From contig CM038917.1 in NCBI GenBank assembly GCA_021904315.1, positions 14,864,041 through 14,928,040 of the forward strand: a DNA stretch of 64,000 nt, read 5' to 3'. The stretch is from Sphagnum magellanicum. Lineage: Eukaryota > Streptophyta > Sphagnopsida > Sphagnales > Sphagnaceae. The notes beneath the pieces are model-generated. The model had not been told where the DNA came from and made no database searches. It worked only from the letters and a program-made list of their open reading frames with translations. The position numbers and the translations under genes are program-made. Below, piece after piece: positions 14,339 to 25,630 of this stretch (within the stretch, counting starts at the first letter, position 1; every line of letters begins with the position of its first letter).

Positions 14339-17300
14339 TCAGGAAAGGGAGATTTGGGAAGATGGGTGGGAGCAGGGGCTGGTGGGGGTTGTAAGCTGAC
14401 TGCTAGGGATGTTGTACAAGCTGAGATGTGAGCTCAGGGAGCTTCCTCCTCCTACTAAGTTGTCACCACCACCTCGAATTCTCTCCAGCATCTTCACCAC
14501 TTTCAGCATGCTTGGTCTCAGTGTAGACACTGAGTTCACACACTGGAGAGCTATGTCCAGGACTGCCAAAAGCTCCTCATCCGGACATGAATCAAGTAAG
14601 GTGTCATCAAAAAGGTCTCCTGCACGGCCCATCTCAACTAGATGCTTTGCCTGCCAAAACCACATATCCCATCTATATCTCATTAGGCTCACAAAATGGG
14701 TTCAGAGTGAAGCAGCAACCATCATCAGCACACTAACTTACCACGGATGAGATTGCTGGGTGGACATGAAAACACTTTTCCATTGGGTTCCAGTTCCCTA
14801 GCTAGCCACCATGGTCACTTATGCTTACCTCAATTGCTGTATTTGCTACCTACCTACTAACAACCCACTAGACCTTCCGCACCTACATACGGAGTCCCAC
14901 TTTAGATGGGGGTGATCCAGGGTTGTCTAAATCCTAGGAACCAATTTGGACTCATTTGAAGCATACAAACCAGTTACATGTATCTAGTTACCTAGTAACC
15001 ACCTATTGTCCTTCCTACCTATCTACCTACCTACCTACCTACACAACCTATCTGGACCAGTAGGGCTAATGGATCAATGCCGTTGCTTATTGGGCACAGA
15101 TGCAATTCCAGAACAGCTGGAATTCAGAGAGTACCAAGCTGGGATTTGAAGACAAGGTTTTGAAAGATTTGTTCATGAGAGGAAGGAAATTAGGATGTGT
15201 ATGAAGCCCTAGTTGTAGTGAGGCAAAATCTGGTCCTACAGCAGCAGCTCCACTGGAAGCTCCTGTACAGTACTATATACTCATAGAGGCCTTGGCACAT
15301 ACTATCATCAGGTGTAAAGTGCATCATCCACTCTTACCCATTGAACCATGCTGAAGTTATTCTCTCTGTAGAGCTGATCGGTGGGTCGATTGCCTGTGAG
15401 AAGCTCCAGAAGCACAATACCGAAACTGTATACATCTCCCTTCTCAGTGACTTTGCCTGTGTCCATGTACTCTGCAAAAACTCCCAACCATATGTTTTGA
15501 CCACACTCAAAAAAAGGAGTCACAAAATCCAAATGGGAATAATAATTTGTCACAAAAAGAAAAACGATACCAATAATGCTCAGAAAAATCTACAAGCAAT
15601 TAAGTGAATCTCAAATTTTCTTTACCTGGTGGTAAGTATCCAAGTGTTCCTGCAATAATTGTGGAGACATGCGTCTCTTGTGGACCAATGAGCTTGGCAA
15701 GTCCAAAATCGGCAACATGGGCTTCCATGTCCTCATCCAGTAAGATGTTACTGCATTTCACATCCCGGTGAATGATGTGTGGGATGCAATCATGGTGTAA
15801 GTAACTCAATCCTCGCGCACTCCCAATTGCAATGTTGAGTCGGCTCTCCCAGTCCAGTGGCTCTCGTCCATGATTTGCATAATCTTGCATCATCAAGCAA
15901 ATCATTGTCATCATCATGTCATCATCTGATACGAGTTACTTTGGCTCCCATATTTGAGTGTATGTATAGAGCTTACCAAAAAATAAAATGAAAACACTTA
16001 CTTACCATGAAGCAAAGTGTCAAGGTTGCCCTGGGTCATCAAATCATAAATAAGGATATTGATGTGAGGAGCACTGTAGTAACCTCGCAAGCTAACCAAG
16101 TTCCTGTGTTTGATATCAGCCAAAGTCTCGAGCTCTCTTTCAAATCCTCGCTCTCTATCTTTGCTCCCTCTTTCCAGTTTTTTCACTGCGAATGCGGTGT
16201 TATCAGGCAAAACTAGCTTGTATACTTTACCATAACCACCGCTTCCGATTATGTCAGCTTGCTTCAGCTTCTCAGTTTGCCTCAGCACTGCCTTCGATGA
16301 AGGTGTCGCCTTGCCTGAGAGCTGAAACATCACCATCTTCCCACCTGACATACCCATGGGAAAAAACCCACCAATCCATCTTCAGAGTTTCAATCTACAA
16401 CCAGTGAATGATGATTCTCCTAGTATGATGCAATTTGTCACCCGTTGCCTGGGATTTTTTTGTATGGACAGATCTGAGTGAAAATTTGTACATAGAAAAA
16501 ATGCAGTACTTACCTGAGAGCTTGATTTCACAAATCCGATGCTGTCTTTTCCATCTCCAATAACAAAGAGTGCCAATAAAAATCTTTGAGGCAACAAAGG
16601 CGCAGATACAAATTGTGAGGATAACCCCAAGGTTCAATTTCCCTTTTGTGTTGTTGTCATTGGAATTTGACTGAAGAACAGCCACCACCCCACCTGGACA
16701 TCAAAAAAAGAAAAAAAGTAAAAAAAAATTCATCACCATGCTTGCTTCTTTTTTCTCCGCTCCTTCTTCTTCTTCTTCCTCTTGTTGCAATTTTTGGATA
16801 AAATAAATTCATTCAGCTGATGATCTAACTGAAGCCACAGCTGATCAGAACTTATGTACGTTGTGCACTGAAAGATCAAGGTCAATTTTTATGAAATAAC
16901 AAATAGGATGCATAATTGTGTATACCTGCCACAGTAGCATTTGTAAGATCAAGAAGACTCCGCAGTTTCAGATTGCATGATTGCAGTGTCGGTCTACCAC
17001 ACAATTCTGAATTACTGTGAAAACTGTCATTCAATAGGGAAAAATTAGCTGAAATTTATTAGAAAACTTATAGCTCAAAATTCAGTTTTCCTGGACACAG
17101 TTGAGCAAATTGTAGTAAAACCCATATCAGGAATCTCTAAGAGAGTCTGAGACATGGGAGTTGCTGCTCTTGAAGAGCTTTTTTTGGATTTCTTACGAGG
17201 TTGCACTAAAGGATGCAAGGACTCCGCCTTGAGGCACATGGCCTTTGAAGCTGTTACTTGATAGATTCCTGCAGTATTGATTCAACCAGATCACATCAAA

Positions 17301-19547
17301 CCGGAGTGCATTGAAACAGAAAAAAGAATCCACATTAGAGTTTCCGATCAGTACTGGAACTGCAAATCTATGAAGCCTCCTCTCTAATTCCTTCCTTCTT
17401 CACAGATCAAATGAAGTAGAACTCAGTTTCTGAAATCTCAGAGCTAGGATCAAGCTAGGCTGCTGGCCTTGCTACTGATGGGTTTGCATACTGAAAATTG
17501 GAGGCAGAGGCAAAAGAACAACAACAACATCAGCAGCAAAGAGAAAGTTTTTGCTTACAGAAAAGATAATTTTGTAAGGCTGTTCAAACTTTCAGGGATT
17601 TCACCTAGCAGCTTGTTATTGGAAAGATCTCTGCGTACACAAAACAGAATTTATTAACCCCAATGAGAAGAAACTAACTATAATATATACATATATTCAT
17701 ACAAACTATCTGAGTTCAGATCCTTTTCAATAGTTGACAGATTTTGTGTTTCTGGGTACATTTCGGGGACCTAATTCAAACTCCATAAATGCTTCTTGAA
17801 GCACAGTGCTTAGGTTTAGGGTTCTCTCTCTCTTACTTATTACAACTGTAAGAAGGTCATGAACTTCTATTGTAATTCAAGGATATTATTATCCAAGCTC
17901 GACTTGTATTTCTTCAAGCTTTGAAGGAACCTTGTGCTTACAAGTCTGTGAGTGTCAAAAGAAGTCCTAGCTCAGGAGGTATGGCTCCGGAGAGATTGTT
18001 GGATTGCAACTTCCTGCATGTCCAAGCCAATGTTTCAAAATCTCATTGAAGCCAAAGGAACCCATCGAATATTCGAAAACTTGGTTCAGGAATTATTCTG
18101 CATCATGAAGAATTGAGCATGACACTAGACTTGCCCTGGGAACAGAAATTTGATGACTGTCTGTTGCTGGAAAGAAATGGAAATTTTTTTTATAAAAGAA
18201 TCAACCCACTTGAGCACATACATACAGGATTCTCAAGCTGCTAAAATTCCCGAATGATGCTGGAATGTGGCCTTCAAACAAATTTGAGGACAGATTCCTG
18301 CAAACAACACATTGTTCAAGAGTTATAATAGTCTAAGAATTAGTTCAATGTGAAGCTCTTGAAAAGGAACAAAATGCAGCTGAGAAGACCCTCTGAGAAG
18401 AAGACCTAGACCTAAGAAGTTTTGCTAAGGAATTCAATAATATAACAGGTTGCTTCAATGGCACTTATGAGCTCGATGTATTCATATCTCATTTTTGGTT
18501 CAATCATTTGTGCATTCGCCATGTGATGAATAACACTTACAAAGCTTGTAGCCAGGGAAGCCCTGTGACATCCAAAGTTATGTTACCACCAAGCTGCTTG
18601 CCTGCCAAGTTTCTGCAAAAAACCAACCAACCAACCAACCATCTCAAAATCTTGAATTCATCAGCATTAGGTCAAGAAGGAATGATGATGATGATGATGG
18701 TGGTGGTGGCGGCGGTGGTGGTGGTTCTTCTTCTTCCTCCACTGACCAAATCCTGACCAGAAACTTAATTTTTGTAGGTAGGGTTTGGTTGAGAAACTCA
18801 AAGGGTTTGGTTGAGAAGCTCAAATGGTTTGGTTGAAAAGCTCAAAGGGTTTGGTTGAGATGCAAGCTTGGGTTGAGAAAGCTCAAATTGATCTTGACAA
18901 ACCCAAAAGAGTTCTGCCAGTACTAGTGCAGGAGGAAGCATGAAGCTATGACAGTAGTAGTGCTTTGCTGCTGCTGCTGCTGGAGGAACTAGCTAGGACT
19001 TCAGCTATCTTACTGATGACAAAAAAAAGAGTCTGTTGAGGGGTTCAAGGGCAGGAGACAGACAGACTTACATGGAGAGAATGTGCAATTGATCAGAGCT
19101 GCATGTGACACCAGCCCACTCACAAGGTGTTGGATCTGAATGTCGCCAATTCTCCAGGCTCCCACAAGGGTCATGTAGATGCATTCCAAACTCAAGCAAA
19201 GCATGTCCTGAGATCTCATGACCAGTCCCCACCAAATGTTTCCCAAACAGGAAACAAAAGAAAAGAAAAAACAACACCATGATCAGATCAAAATGTCCAG
19301 TAATTGGAAGACACCAGCCAGCCAGCGAGAATTTCCTAAGTGGACAACATATAGCTCGATCATCCATCATGAATGTGCAGTGATTCTTACTTTATTGAGC
19401 TGCAAGAAAACAGATGATCAGAAGATCATCTGCTGCAGGCCACACACCTTCATCACTGAGAGCCTCACTTGGGTGAGCTCCAAGAGAAGAACATAACAGT
19501 AGCACTTTCAGGAAGAAGATGAGCTTGCTTGAGATGATGATCCACAT
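14339..19547 (-). CDS. LRR receptor-like serine/threonine kinase (At1g78530/FEI-related)
   Basis: Plasma-membrane receptor kinase. Thirteen exons fit GT-AG and phase: 19547-19448, 19207-19072, 18612-18541, 18297-18226, 18013-17942, 17630-17559, 17268-17197, 17014-16926, 16693-16514, 16344-16006, 15883-15626, 15471-15338, 14650-14339; 1,908 nt, 635 aa. The ATG at 19547 gives a hydrophobic signal peptide ([19 protein letters not shown]). Next come an LRR N-cap ([18 protein letters not shown]), five 72-nt phase-2 exons of one LRR each ([16 protein letters not shown]), a Cys pair (ELCGRP...CN), a membrane helix at about 250-272 and the kinase. The kinase has glycine loop GSGGYGKV (322-329), Lys343, HRD 440-442, DFG 460-462 and GYLPPEYM, so it looks active and of RD type. 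GGKMVMF before the kinase and [19 protein letters not shown] recall Arabidopsis At1g78530; the ectodomain recalls FEI. Ligand unknown. Confidence 0.9.
18781..18890. repeat. 22-bp tandem repeat inside intron 2 of the receptor kinase
   Basis: Four to five copies of gggtttggttgagaagctca followed by aa. The first three are exactly 22 bp long with one to three differences; the last two are degraded. It lies wholly within the intron between exons 2 and 3, next to a (GAT)n(GGT)n run at 18683-18727. Confidence 0.85.
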
Positions 19548-20347
19548 CTGCAGGCCCTGCATATGGCGGCAAGAATATGCAGCCATGAATATTCTTACTG
19601 TTGGAGTGCTAATGATCACGGCATGCTTCCAGTACGAAGCGAGTGATCAGCTTCAAAGAATCGGGCCCAAAGAGTACAACTCCTCTGCTGCATGCGGTTC
19701 CACTCAAAAGCCTGATCTGGAACATGTACTGGGGACGATAAGAAGATCAAGCTCTTCTTGTTCTTTTTGTTCTGCTGCTGCTACAGTAGTAGCGCCTGGA
19801 TCCGTTCGCCAGCTTTCAAAGCAAGATCCGGCAAACCCATTCTCGACGTCTTATACCATTTACTGCTCCTGCACCAGCTCCTACTAGATTGAAGAGTCCG
19901 GATTCAACAGCCCAACGAAAACCATCACATGAGACATTCATGAGGTCCTGTCATGCAGCAAAGATTCTTCGTGTTGTCAACTAATTAGAGAGCTGCAGCT
20001 TGAAGCTCATGATCAGCTTGTCATCATGAGCTCGATGAAGAGCTTTCAGAATATTCTTGGTCAATGGCTAGAAGAGTCACATAACAGCTGAGTACGTACA
20101 CTTCTTTTCTTTTCTTTTCTTTTCTAAGCTGAGATCAACAGCATTGCTCGGCACACATGAGCAGCTGGACTAGACGTCATACTTGTTTGAAGAAGACCAG
20201 CTACTGCATCATGATGACTCTTGAAGCTCGGATTTCACAAGTTGCAGGACGAGAGCCGTCATCACTTCGAGCTCGGTTCCATGTCCAGCTGGTTCCACTG
20301 GGAAGTTTATCTCTTCTGCCTGTTAATAGCATGGACTAGTAGTATGA

Positions 20348-20351
<4 letters not shown>

Positions 20352-20396
<45 letters not shown>
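20352..20396. repeat. (CT)n microsatellite
   Basis: About 22 CT units, probably in the 5' leader or promoter of the receptor kinase encoded on the other strand, where it reads as (GA)n. Confidence 0.95.
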
Positions 20397-20400
<4 letters not shown>

Positions 20401-20742
20401 CTTTATAAGAGGAAAACAGCTGCCGCTGCATGCAGATTCTCTCCCCAAAAAAAAGGAAGAGAAAAAAACCAGAGAGGAGCAAAAAAGGGTAACTAGTTCT
20501 AGGAGTCTGCAGAACTAGTTGGATAAATATTTCTATCCAACAGCAGTTCCTCGGAGTCGTCCGGATCAGGAGGAGGAGCTCCTCCTCCGGCGGACTCGGA
20601 GCCTCAAGCTGTTTTACCATTTCCTTGAAGACGACAAGAAACAATTATAATATAGTATTTATGATGATCTCATCAGAGCTAGCTAGCGATCCAGAGAAGA
20701 AGAAGAAGAAGAAGTCCCTCCCTCCCTCCCACTAGCTGTGCC

Positions 20743-20773
<31 letters not shown>
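20743..20773. repeat. (GCA)n trinucleotide repeat
   Basis: Ten uninterrupted GCA units upstream of the receptor kinase. No open frame with conserved sequence surrounds it, so it is treated as non-coding. Confidence 0.9.
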
Positions 20774-20774
<1 letters not shown>

Positions 20775-21007
20775 TCTGATTGATTATATATGATCTGATA
20801 AAGCAACCAAAAAAAAAGCAAAAGACTTTGGACGTCGTCAGCTTGCTCAACCAACAGCAATTGGGCATGCTAAAAATGGCTGCAACAATCATTTCACCGC
20901 CTTCCTAAATGGAAGTGGTGGAAGTGGAAGAAGAACCTAGCACTATCCCCAAAAAAGAACTTTTTTTTTCCCCCTCTTTTGGGGAAAGATTGCACATACG
21001 TGAGTGA

Positions 21008-21069
21008 GCTACTGCGGCCTAGTTGCACCGCTACTTGAACCCTGTTTGCGTGAAGATCTCCGCAGTAGC
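21008..21069. repeat. Short inverted repeat in a GC-rich block
   Basis: The arms gctactgcgg and ccgcagtagc are perfect complements, separated by about 42 bp. The block is much richer in CpG than its surroundings. Confidence 0.6.
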
Positions 21070-21161
21070 CGTGGGGGTGTGAGGGCGACTCGAAGGAGCT
21101 CCTCGAACACGAGGAGGAGGTCGAAGACACAAGGGTTTCGCAACAGTGATGCGCACTCCAC

Positions 21162-21475
21162 TTTTATGGCTTTTTATGGACGGGCCTTTCTTGCCGCACT
21201 GTTTTATGGCTTTTTATGGACGACTCTTTCTTGAAGCACTCTTTCTTTTATGGCTTTTTATGGATGACTCTTTCTTGAAGCACTCTTTCTTTTATGGCTT
21301 TTTATGGACGACTCTTTCTTGAAGCACTCTTTCTTTTATGGCTTTTTATCTTCTCGCCACACACACCCTTTTTGTGGCTTATTATGAACGACTCTTTCTC
21401 AAGCACTCCTTTTTTTTTTTAAATGGCTTTTTGGGGCGACTCTTTGTTGAAGCACTCCCTCTTTTATGCCTTTTG
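21162..21475. repeat. 44-bp minisatellite, about six copies
   Basis: Units beginning ttttatggctttttatgga and continuing with cgactctttcttgaagcact start at 21162, 21202, 21246, 21290 and 21334. The second, third and fourth are exactly 44 bp and differ by single bases. The first is shorter, and the copies after 21334 are degraded and interrupted by an insertion (cttctcgccacacacaccc). Nothing suggests that it is coding. Confidence 0.9.
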
Positions 21476-24238
21476 GAAGAATTGGCCAACAAATATTAGA
21501 AATTTCCAAAACCCTTGGTCTATAGGCTTACTACAACACTTCATTTCCATGCCACAATCTAAATTGCTGGAGCTCCAAGGCCCAAAATGGGTTTTGATTG
21601 GGGGCCTTTGTTAAGATTAGTCACTCTAGATATACTTTAAAAACACTCTCTTGTTTATCAAACCCCAAAACCATAGTTACAATCACTATGTTAGCTTTAG
21701 AACTCAATTTAATGGCTGCTAATTTAGTGTCCTAGAAAACCATCCACAAACTATAAACACCACTCTCCCAACACATATAATTCACATATGTAATGTCCTA
21801 TGCCGAAAATGATAAAGAAGTGAGGGAGAGATTAAAATGTTGGTAACCCATGAGGTGAGCCAACATGCACCCAAGTGATTGAACATATCGGGACTTTGTT
21901 TGATTAATTCAAATCAAATTCTTTCCCATCTCTCTCATACCCAAACTAATGTTGCTTGTTTTGTGCAAACCTTCCTCTTACTCCGTTGGGGGAGAATCAA
22001 AAATTGGATTGGGGTTCAACCCCCATGAGAAGCCCAATCATGTGTGTTGTTTAGTCTTGTAATTATGTTCAACATTCAAATTTTGCATGGGTTGCAAGTT
22101 CTTAGCCCATTCATTCATTGTTCTCACACAATGCCCAACCACATGTACTAGTATTTGGTCACAATCTTTTAGTTTTGGTTGCGATTCAAATCATAAATAA
22201 AAATTAAACTCGAGAATCCTTGTCACCACCCATGTTATAGTCCTAAAATGCCATGTAAACCCCATGTCCCTAAAAGTCCATGCTTTGAAACAAAAAAAAT
22301 TATGCTCTAAAACATTTAAATATCATGTTTCAATGAACATCAAATGAAAATTACCAACAACACTTCATCCAACAAATGAAAAACAAATTAATCTAGATAC
22401 TTATTTGGGTGTAGTCTATCAATATTTGTTGATTATAAAAAAAATTGTTAATTTTTAATGAGTATAATGGGTTGATTATTGATAACTTGTTGATTCTTAA
22501 TTTGGTTGAAAATTGGTTGAAGAGTCTATTCCTTTAATAAATATTATCCAAAAAATTAGTAAAACTTTTATAAGTCAAAAGGATAAATTATGGACACATT
22601 GTTGTGTTTTTGCATCCTTAATTGTTGTCGTCGTCATTTCTTACTTTGAATTTTAACAACATAATATATAATGAAAAGCTCCATGCAAAAAATGACAAGA
22701 TTCTAAAAATGTATTCATTTTGAAAGCATAATTTTAAAAAAAAATCTAAGTAGTGGATATGCCAAAGTTGGCTTCTGAACAAAGAAAGAAAAAAATGCAC
22801 CCATGAGCACTCGCTGCTCCAATTCAACCCAACTATCCAACTATCTACAAAATTGACTTGTACCTTTCCGTGTTTAATCTAAATAGATTTTTCAAACCTT
22901 AAAGCTTAAAAGGTCCTTGTGTCTATGACTTTTCATTTGGCCGAGCTTCTCCCATTTTAGATCCATTTTCATCTTCCCTTTTCACTTGATTTGACCATTG
23001 CAGGTTTGCAATTGTTAGAAATGCATGGGAAATGAAAAAATCTTTTGAGGATTTTTTTCTCTTCGAAAACCTACCTTGATATTATGCTAGGTGATTATTG
23101 AAATGGGTAAACTGACTCTTATGCATTATAGATTGTGAGGGCATTATTCAAAGCATACTTGAAAATGTAGGAATGGATTGTGCAGATATTGTTTCAACAA
23201 GCAAATTATGGTTTTTTTCTTCAAATTCCTTAAGCTCTAAGTCCATTAGTGTGTATCCACAACTTTAATTAACGTCAAATGGCAACTATTCAATGTGGGT
23301 TGTAGTATTTAAAAAAAAGCACCACTCAAAGTGGTGACTTAAGAAGTGCCTAGATCTAGATTTGGTTAATTTAATTATTTTTATTTCAAAAAATGGTGAA
23401 ATAAAAATTTAAGACCACAATTTTTGTGTGTGTTTCTTTTCCTTTTTTGAAATAAAATCACCGAGTTGTGAAATTTGCCTAGAAAAAAAAAAATTAAAGC
23501 AAAATGATAAAAGGTGAATCTTCAAAAAATTGAAAATCCAATTATTTAATAAATTGTGTGCAATAAAAAAATAATTTCACAAAGACCTTGCCATAGTAAT
23601 GATAAAAAAGACAAAGAACCAACCATCAATTTGTAACTACTTATGGAAATGGTTAAATATCATAGTGTGCTTAGTGACTAGGCATCATAATGTTCTTATT
23701 TCTTGAGGCTAGTGTTTTTTTGTTTCAATTTTGTGATGTTGTCACAATGTCAATCATCCACAAGGAGATTTAGCAACATTTGGCTATAGACCAAGTATGA
23801 AAGTAAAAAATTATTAAAATTTATTCATATCTTGGCTACTTGCTTGAACAATGTGTTGAAACATGGTGATTTTTTAGAATGTGTTTTCCATTTTTTGGCA
23901 AATTTGTTTTGAAAAAAGGTACATTCAACAAAAAAATATTTTCTTTCAAATGTTTTTGGTTAAATGGAAAAAATTCACCACGAAAAAAACTTTGCTTGAG
24001 ATGCGATACCTTAATAAACATTAAAAAATATTGTGAAAATAAGAGGCATGTTTTTTTTCTTTTTTTCCATTGAGGTGTTTGATTCGATCATGATGTAACC
24101 CTTCCTAACCATGTGGCCCTAGGGCACTTTGCTTGAGGCATGTGGTACCTAGAACTTGGAACGGGGTGTTGCCCCCTTTTAAACATGTTCAAGTTCTCTA
24201 GGTACATAATTTAAAAATAAAATAAAAATAAAATAAAA

Positions 24239-24264
24239 ATTATATATATATATATATATATATA
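24239..24264. repeat. (TA)n microsatellite
   Basis: Dinucleotide TA run preceded by three aaaat pentamers. Confidence 0.85.
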
Positions 24265-25202
24265 AACTTCATGATACATTTTAGGCATGTTATTTTATTT
24301 GATTGATTGTACATAATTTATGTGACATAATTTTTATCTCACACTATGTTCACTAATTGAGCAAAATATTACTTTTTAGAAAAAAAAAGTTGCATTGTGA
24401 CGACAATGGAACTAAATCTTGTTGTAAATCAAACCAGCTCTAATTTTTTTTGAAAATAGTTAGAACTAAGGATTTTTGAAATTTCAAAGAAGTGATCTCA
24501 AGACTGGATCAGATGTTCCATTCAAAAAAAGAGAAAAGAAAAACAAGAAAAATTTAAATTTTTAAAAAAAATGTTAGAACTGGGACCAAAGGTTCCTTTT
24601 GAAATTAGGAACTTACATAACATTTAGCAACCCCTTAATGGAAAGATGTGCTTATTTACACAAACTTGGTGTCCTTTTTGTGGCCTCCTTGAAATCTTGT
24701 TATGCAAAAGTGCATTAAAACTGGCTTCCAAATTACAATTTGTGAGGTTAGCAAGGCCCTTTTAAATTTTTTTAGGAATCAAAAAATTTGTCTTATTTTG
24801 GGCTAATATACTTTCAAAATGGATTTCAAATGCCCCAAACTAATTGTCTCATTTAACAAAAGAGAATTGGTTTGATGGACCAATTGCCATAAGGAGAAAA
24901 AAGAGCTAACAATTCTATATATTACCCATCTCAAAAATAAAAATAAAAATAAAAATAGCTATTCTAGTCAAAATGGACCTAACTTTAGAGTTACATTAAT
25001 ATGGAACTCAATTGTGAATTTTTTTAAAAAAAATATTTAATTAATTAAAATGACTATAAATTTGATAATCTAGATAAAGGTGAGATGCAATTTGCTATAT
25101 ATAAAAAAGCAAGTCCTCCCATGACCCACCAAACCCCTATTTAAGTCTCTCCAAGTGCTTACCATATCCTACTACTACTACCTAGAACTGGGTGATTTTT
25201 TT

Positions 25203-25240
25203 GGGTTTAGGGTTAGGGTTTAGGATTTTTTAGGGTTATT
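25203..25240. repeat. Short interstitial telomere-like repeat
   Basis: The sequence reads gggtttagggttagggttta followed by ggatttttt and agggtt. It amounts to about three plant telomere-type units (TTTAGGG) with one 6-bp variant. It is too short to say more than resemblance. Confidence 0.5.
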
Positions 25241-25434
25241 ATAGTTAATAGTATTATTATAGTTAATATTTTCCAATTATGTGATAATATTATTATACCT
25301 TCTAATCTCTCTCTAACTACATTGCATGATTCTCAAGAAGTTTTGAGTGAGTTCATGCCAATGCATTTTTAATATGGCAAATGTAGTGGATGGAAAACTC
25401 TTTTGGTAAAATCTGGACTACTTTCATCTGACTT

Positions 25435-25630
25435 TGAGGTTTTTTTGATTTGGCTATAATCCAAACATGAAATATAATTCTTTAATCCATCTTTTTATAT
25501 ATTTGGCTACTCACTATAAGAAACCAAATCTAGGGATCTGGTGATTTTTTATTCTATTTTTTTTTGTCTCACTTCTGGCTATTGAAAACTTTCAAAGCAC
25601 TTCATTTTTGAATTTCTTGATTTTGAAATT
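25435..25630. repeat. Copy of a dispersed AT-rich repeat
   Basis: It shares ordered blocks with 41355-41590: tttggctac, a ctaaaccaaat/catgaacc zone, atctggtgatt, a T-rich spacer, then gctattgaaaa-ctt and aacacttcattt. A weaker third copy may lie at 23765-23900 (ttggctacttgc...atggtgatttttta). No open frame or terminal repeat was recognised. Confidence 0.45.

Larger units (their letters stand above)
19548..21160. promoter_or_regulatory. 5' flank of the receptor kinase, rich in simple repeats
   Basis: No conserved protein is visible. The flank has a (TTTTC)n run near 20103, a (CT)n tract (20352-20396), a (GAA)n tract near 20695-20713, a (GCA)n tract (20743-20773) and a GC-rich block at 20990-21150. 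CT/GA tracts in the untranslated leader are common in plant genes; the transcription start cannot be placed from sequence. The GC-rich block holds an inverted repeat (21008-21069). Confidence 0.5.

Noticed and set aside
25203-25240. Chromosome-end telomere
   Set aside because: Only about three imperfect units, with ordinary sequence on both sides.
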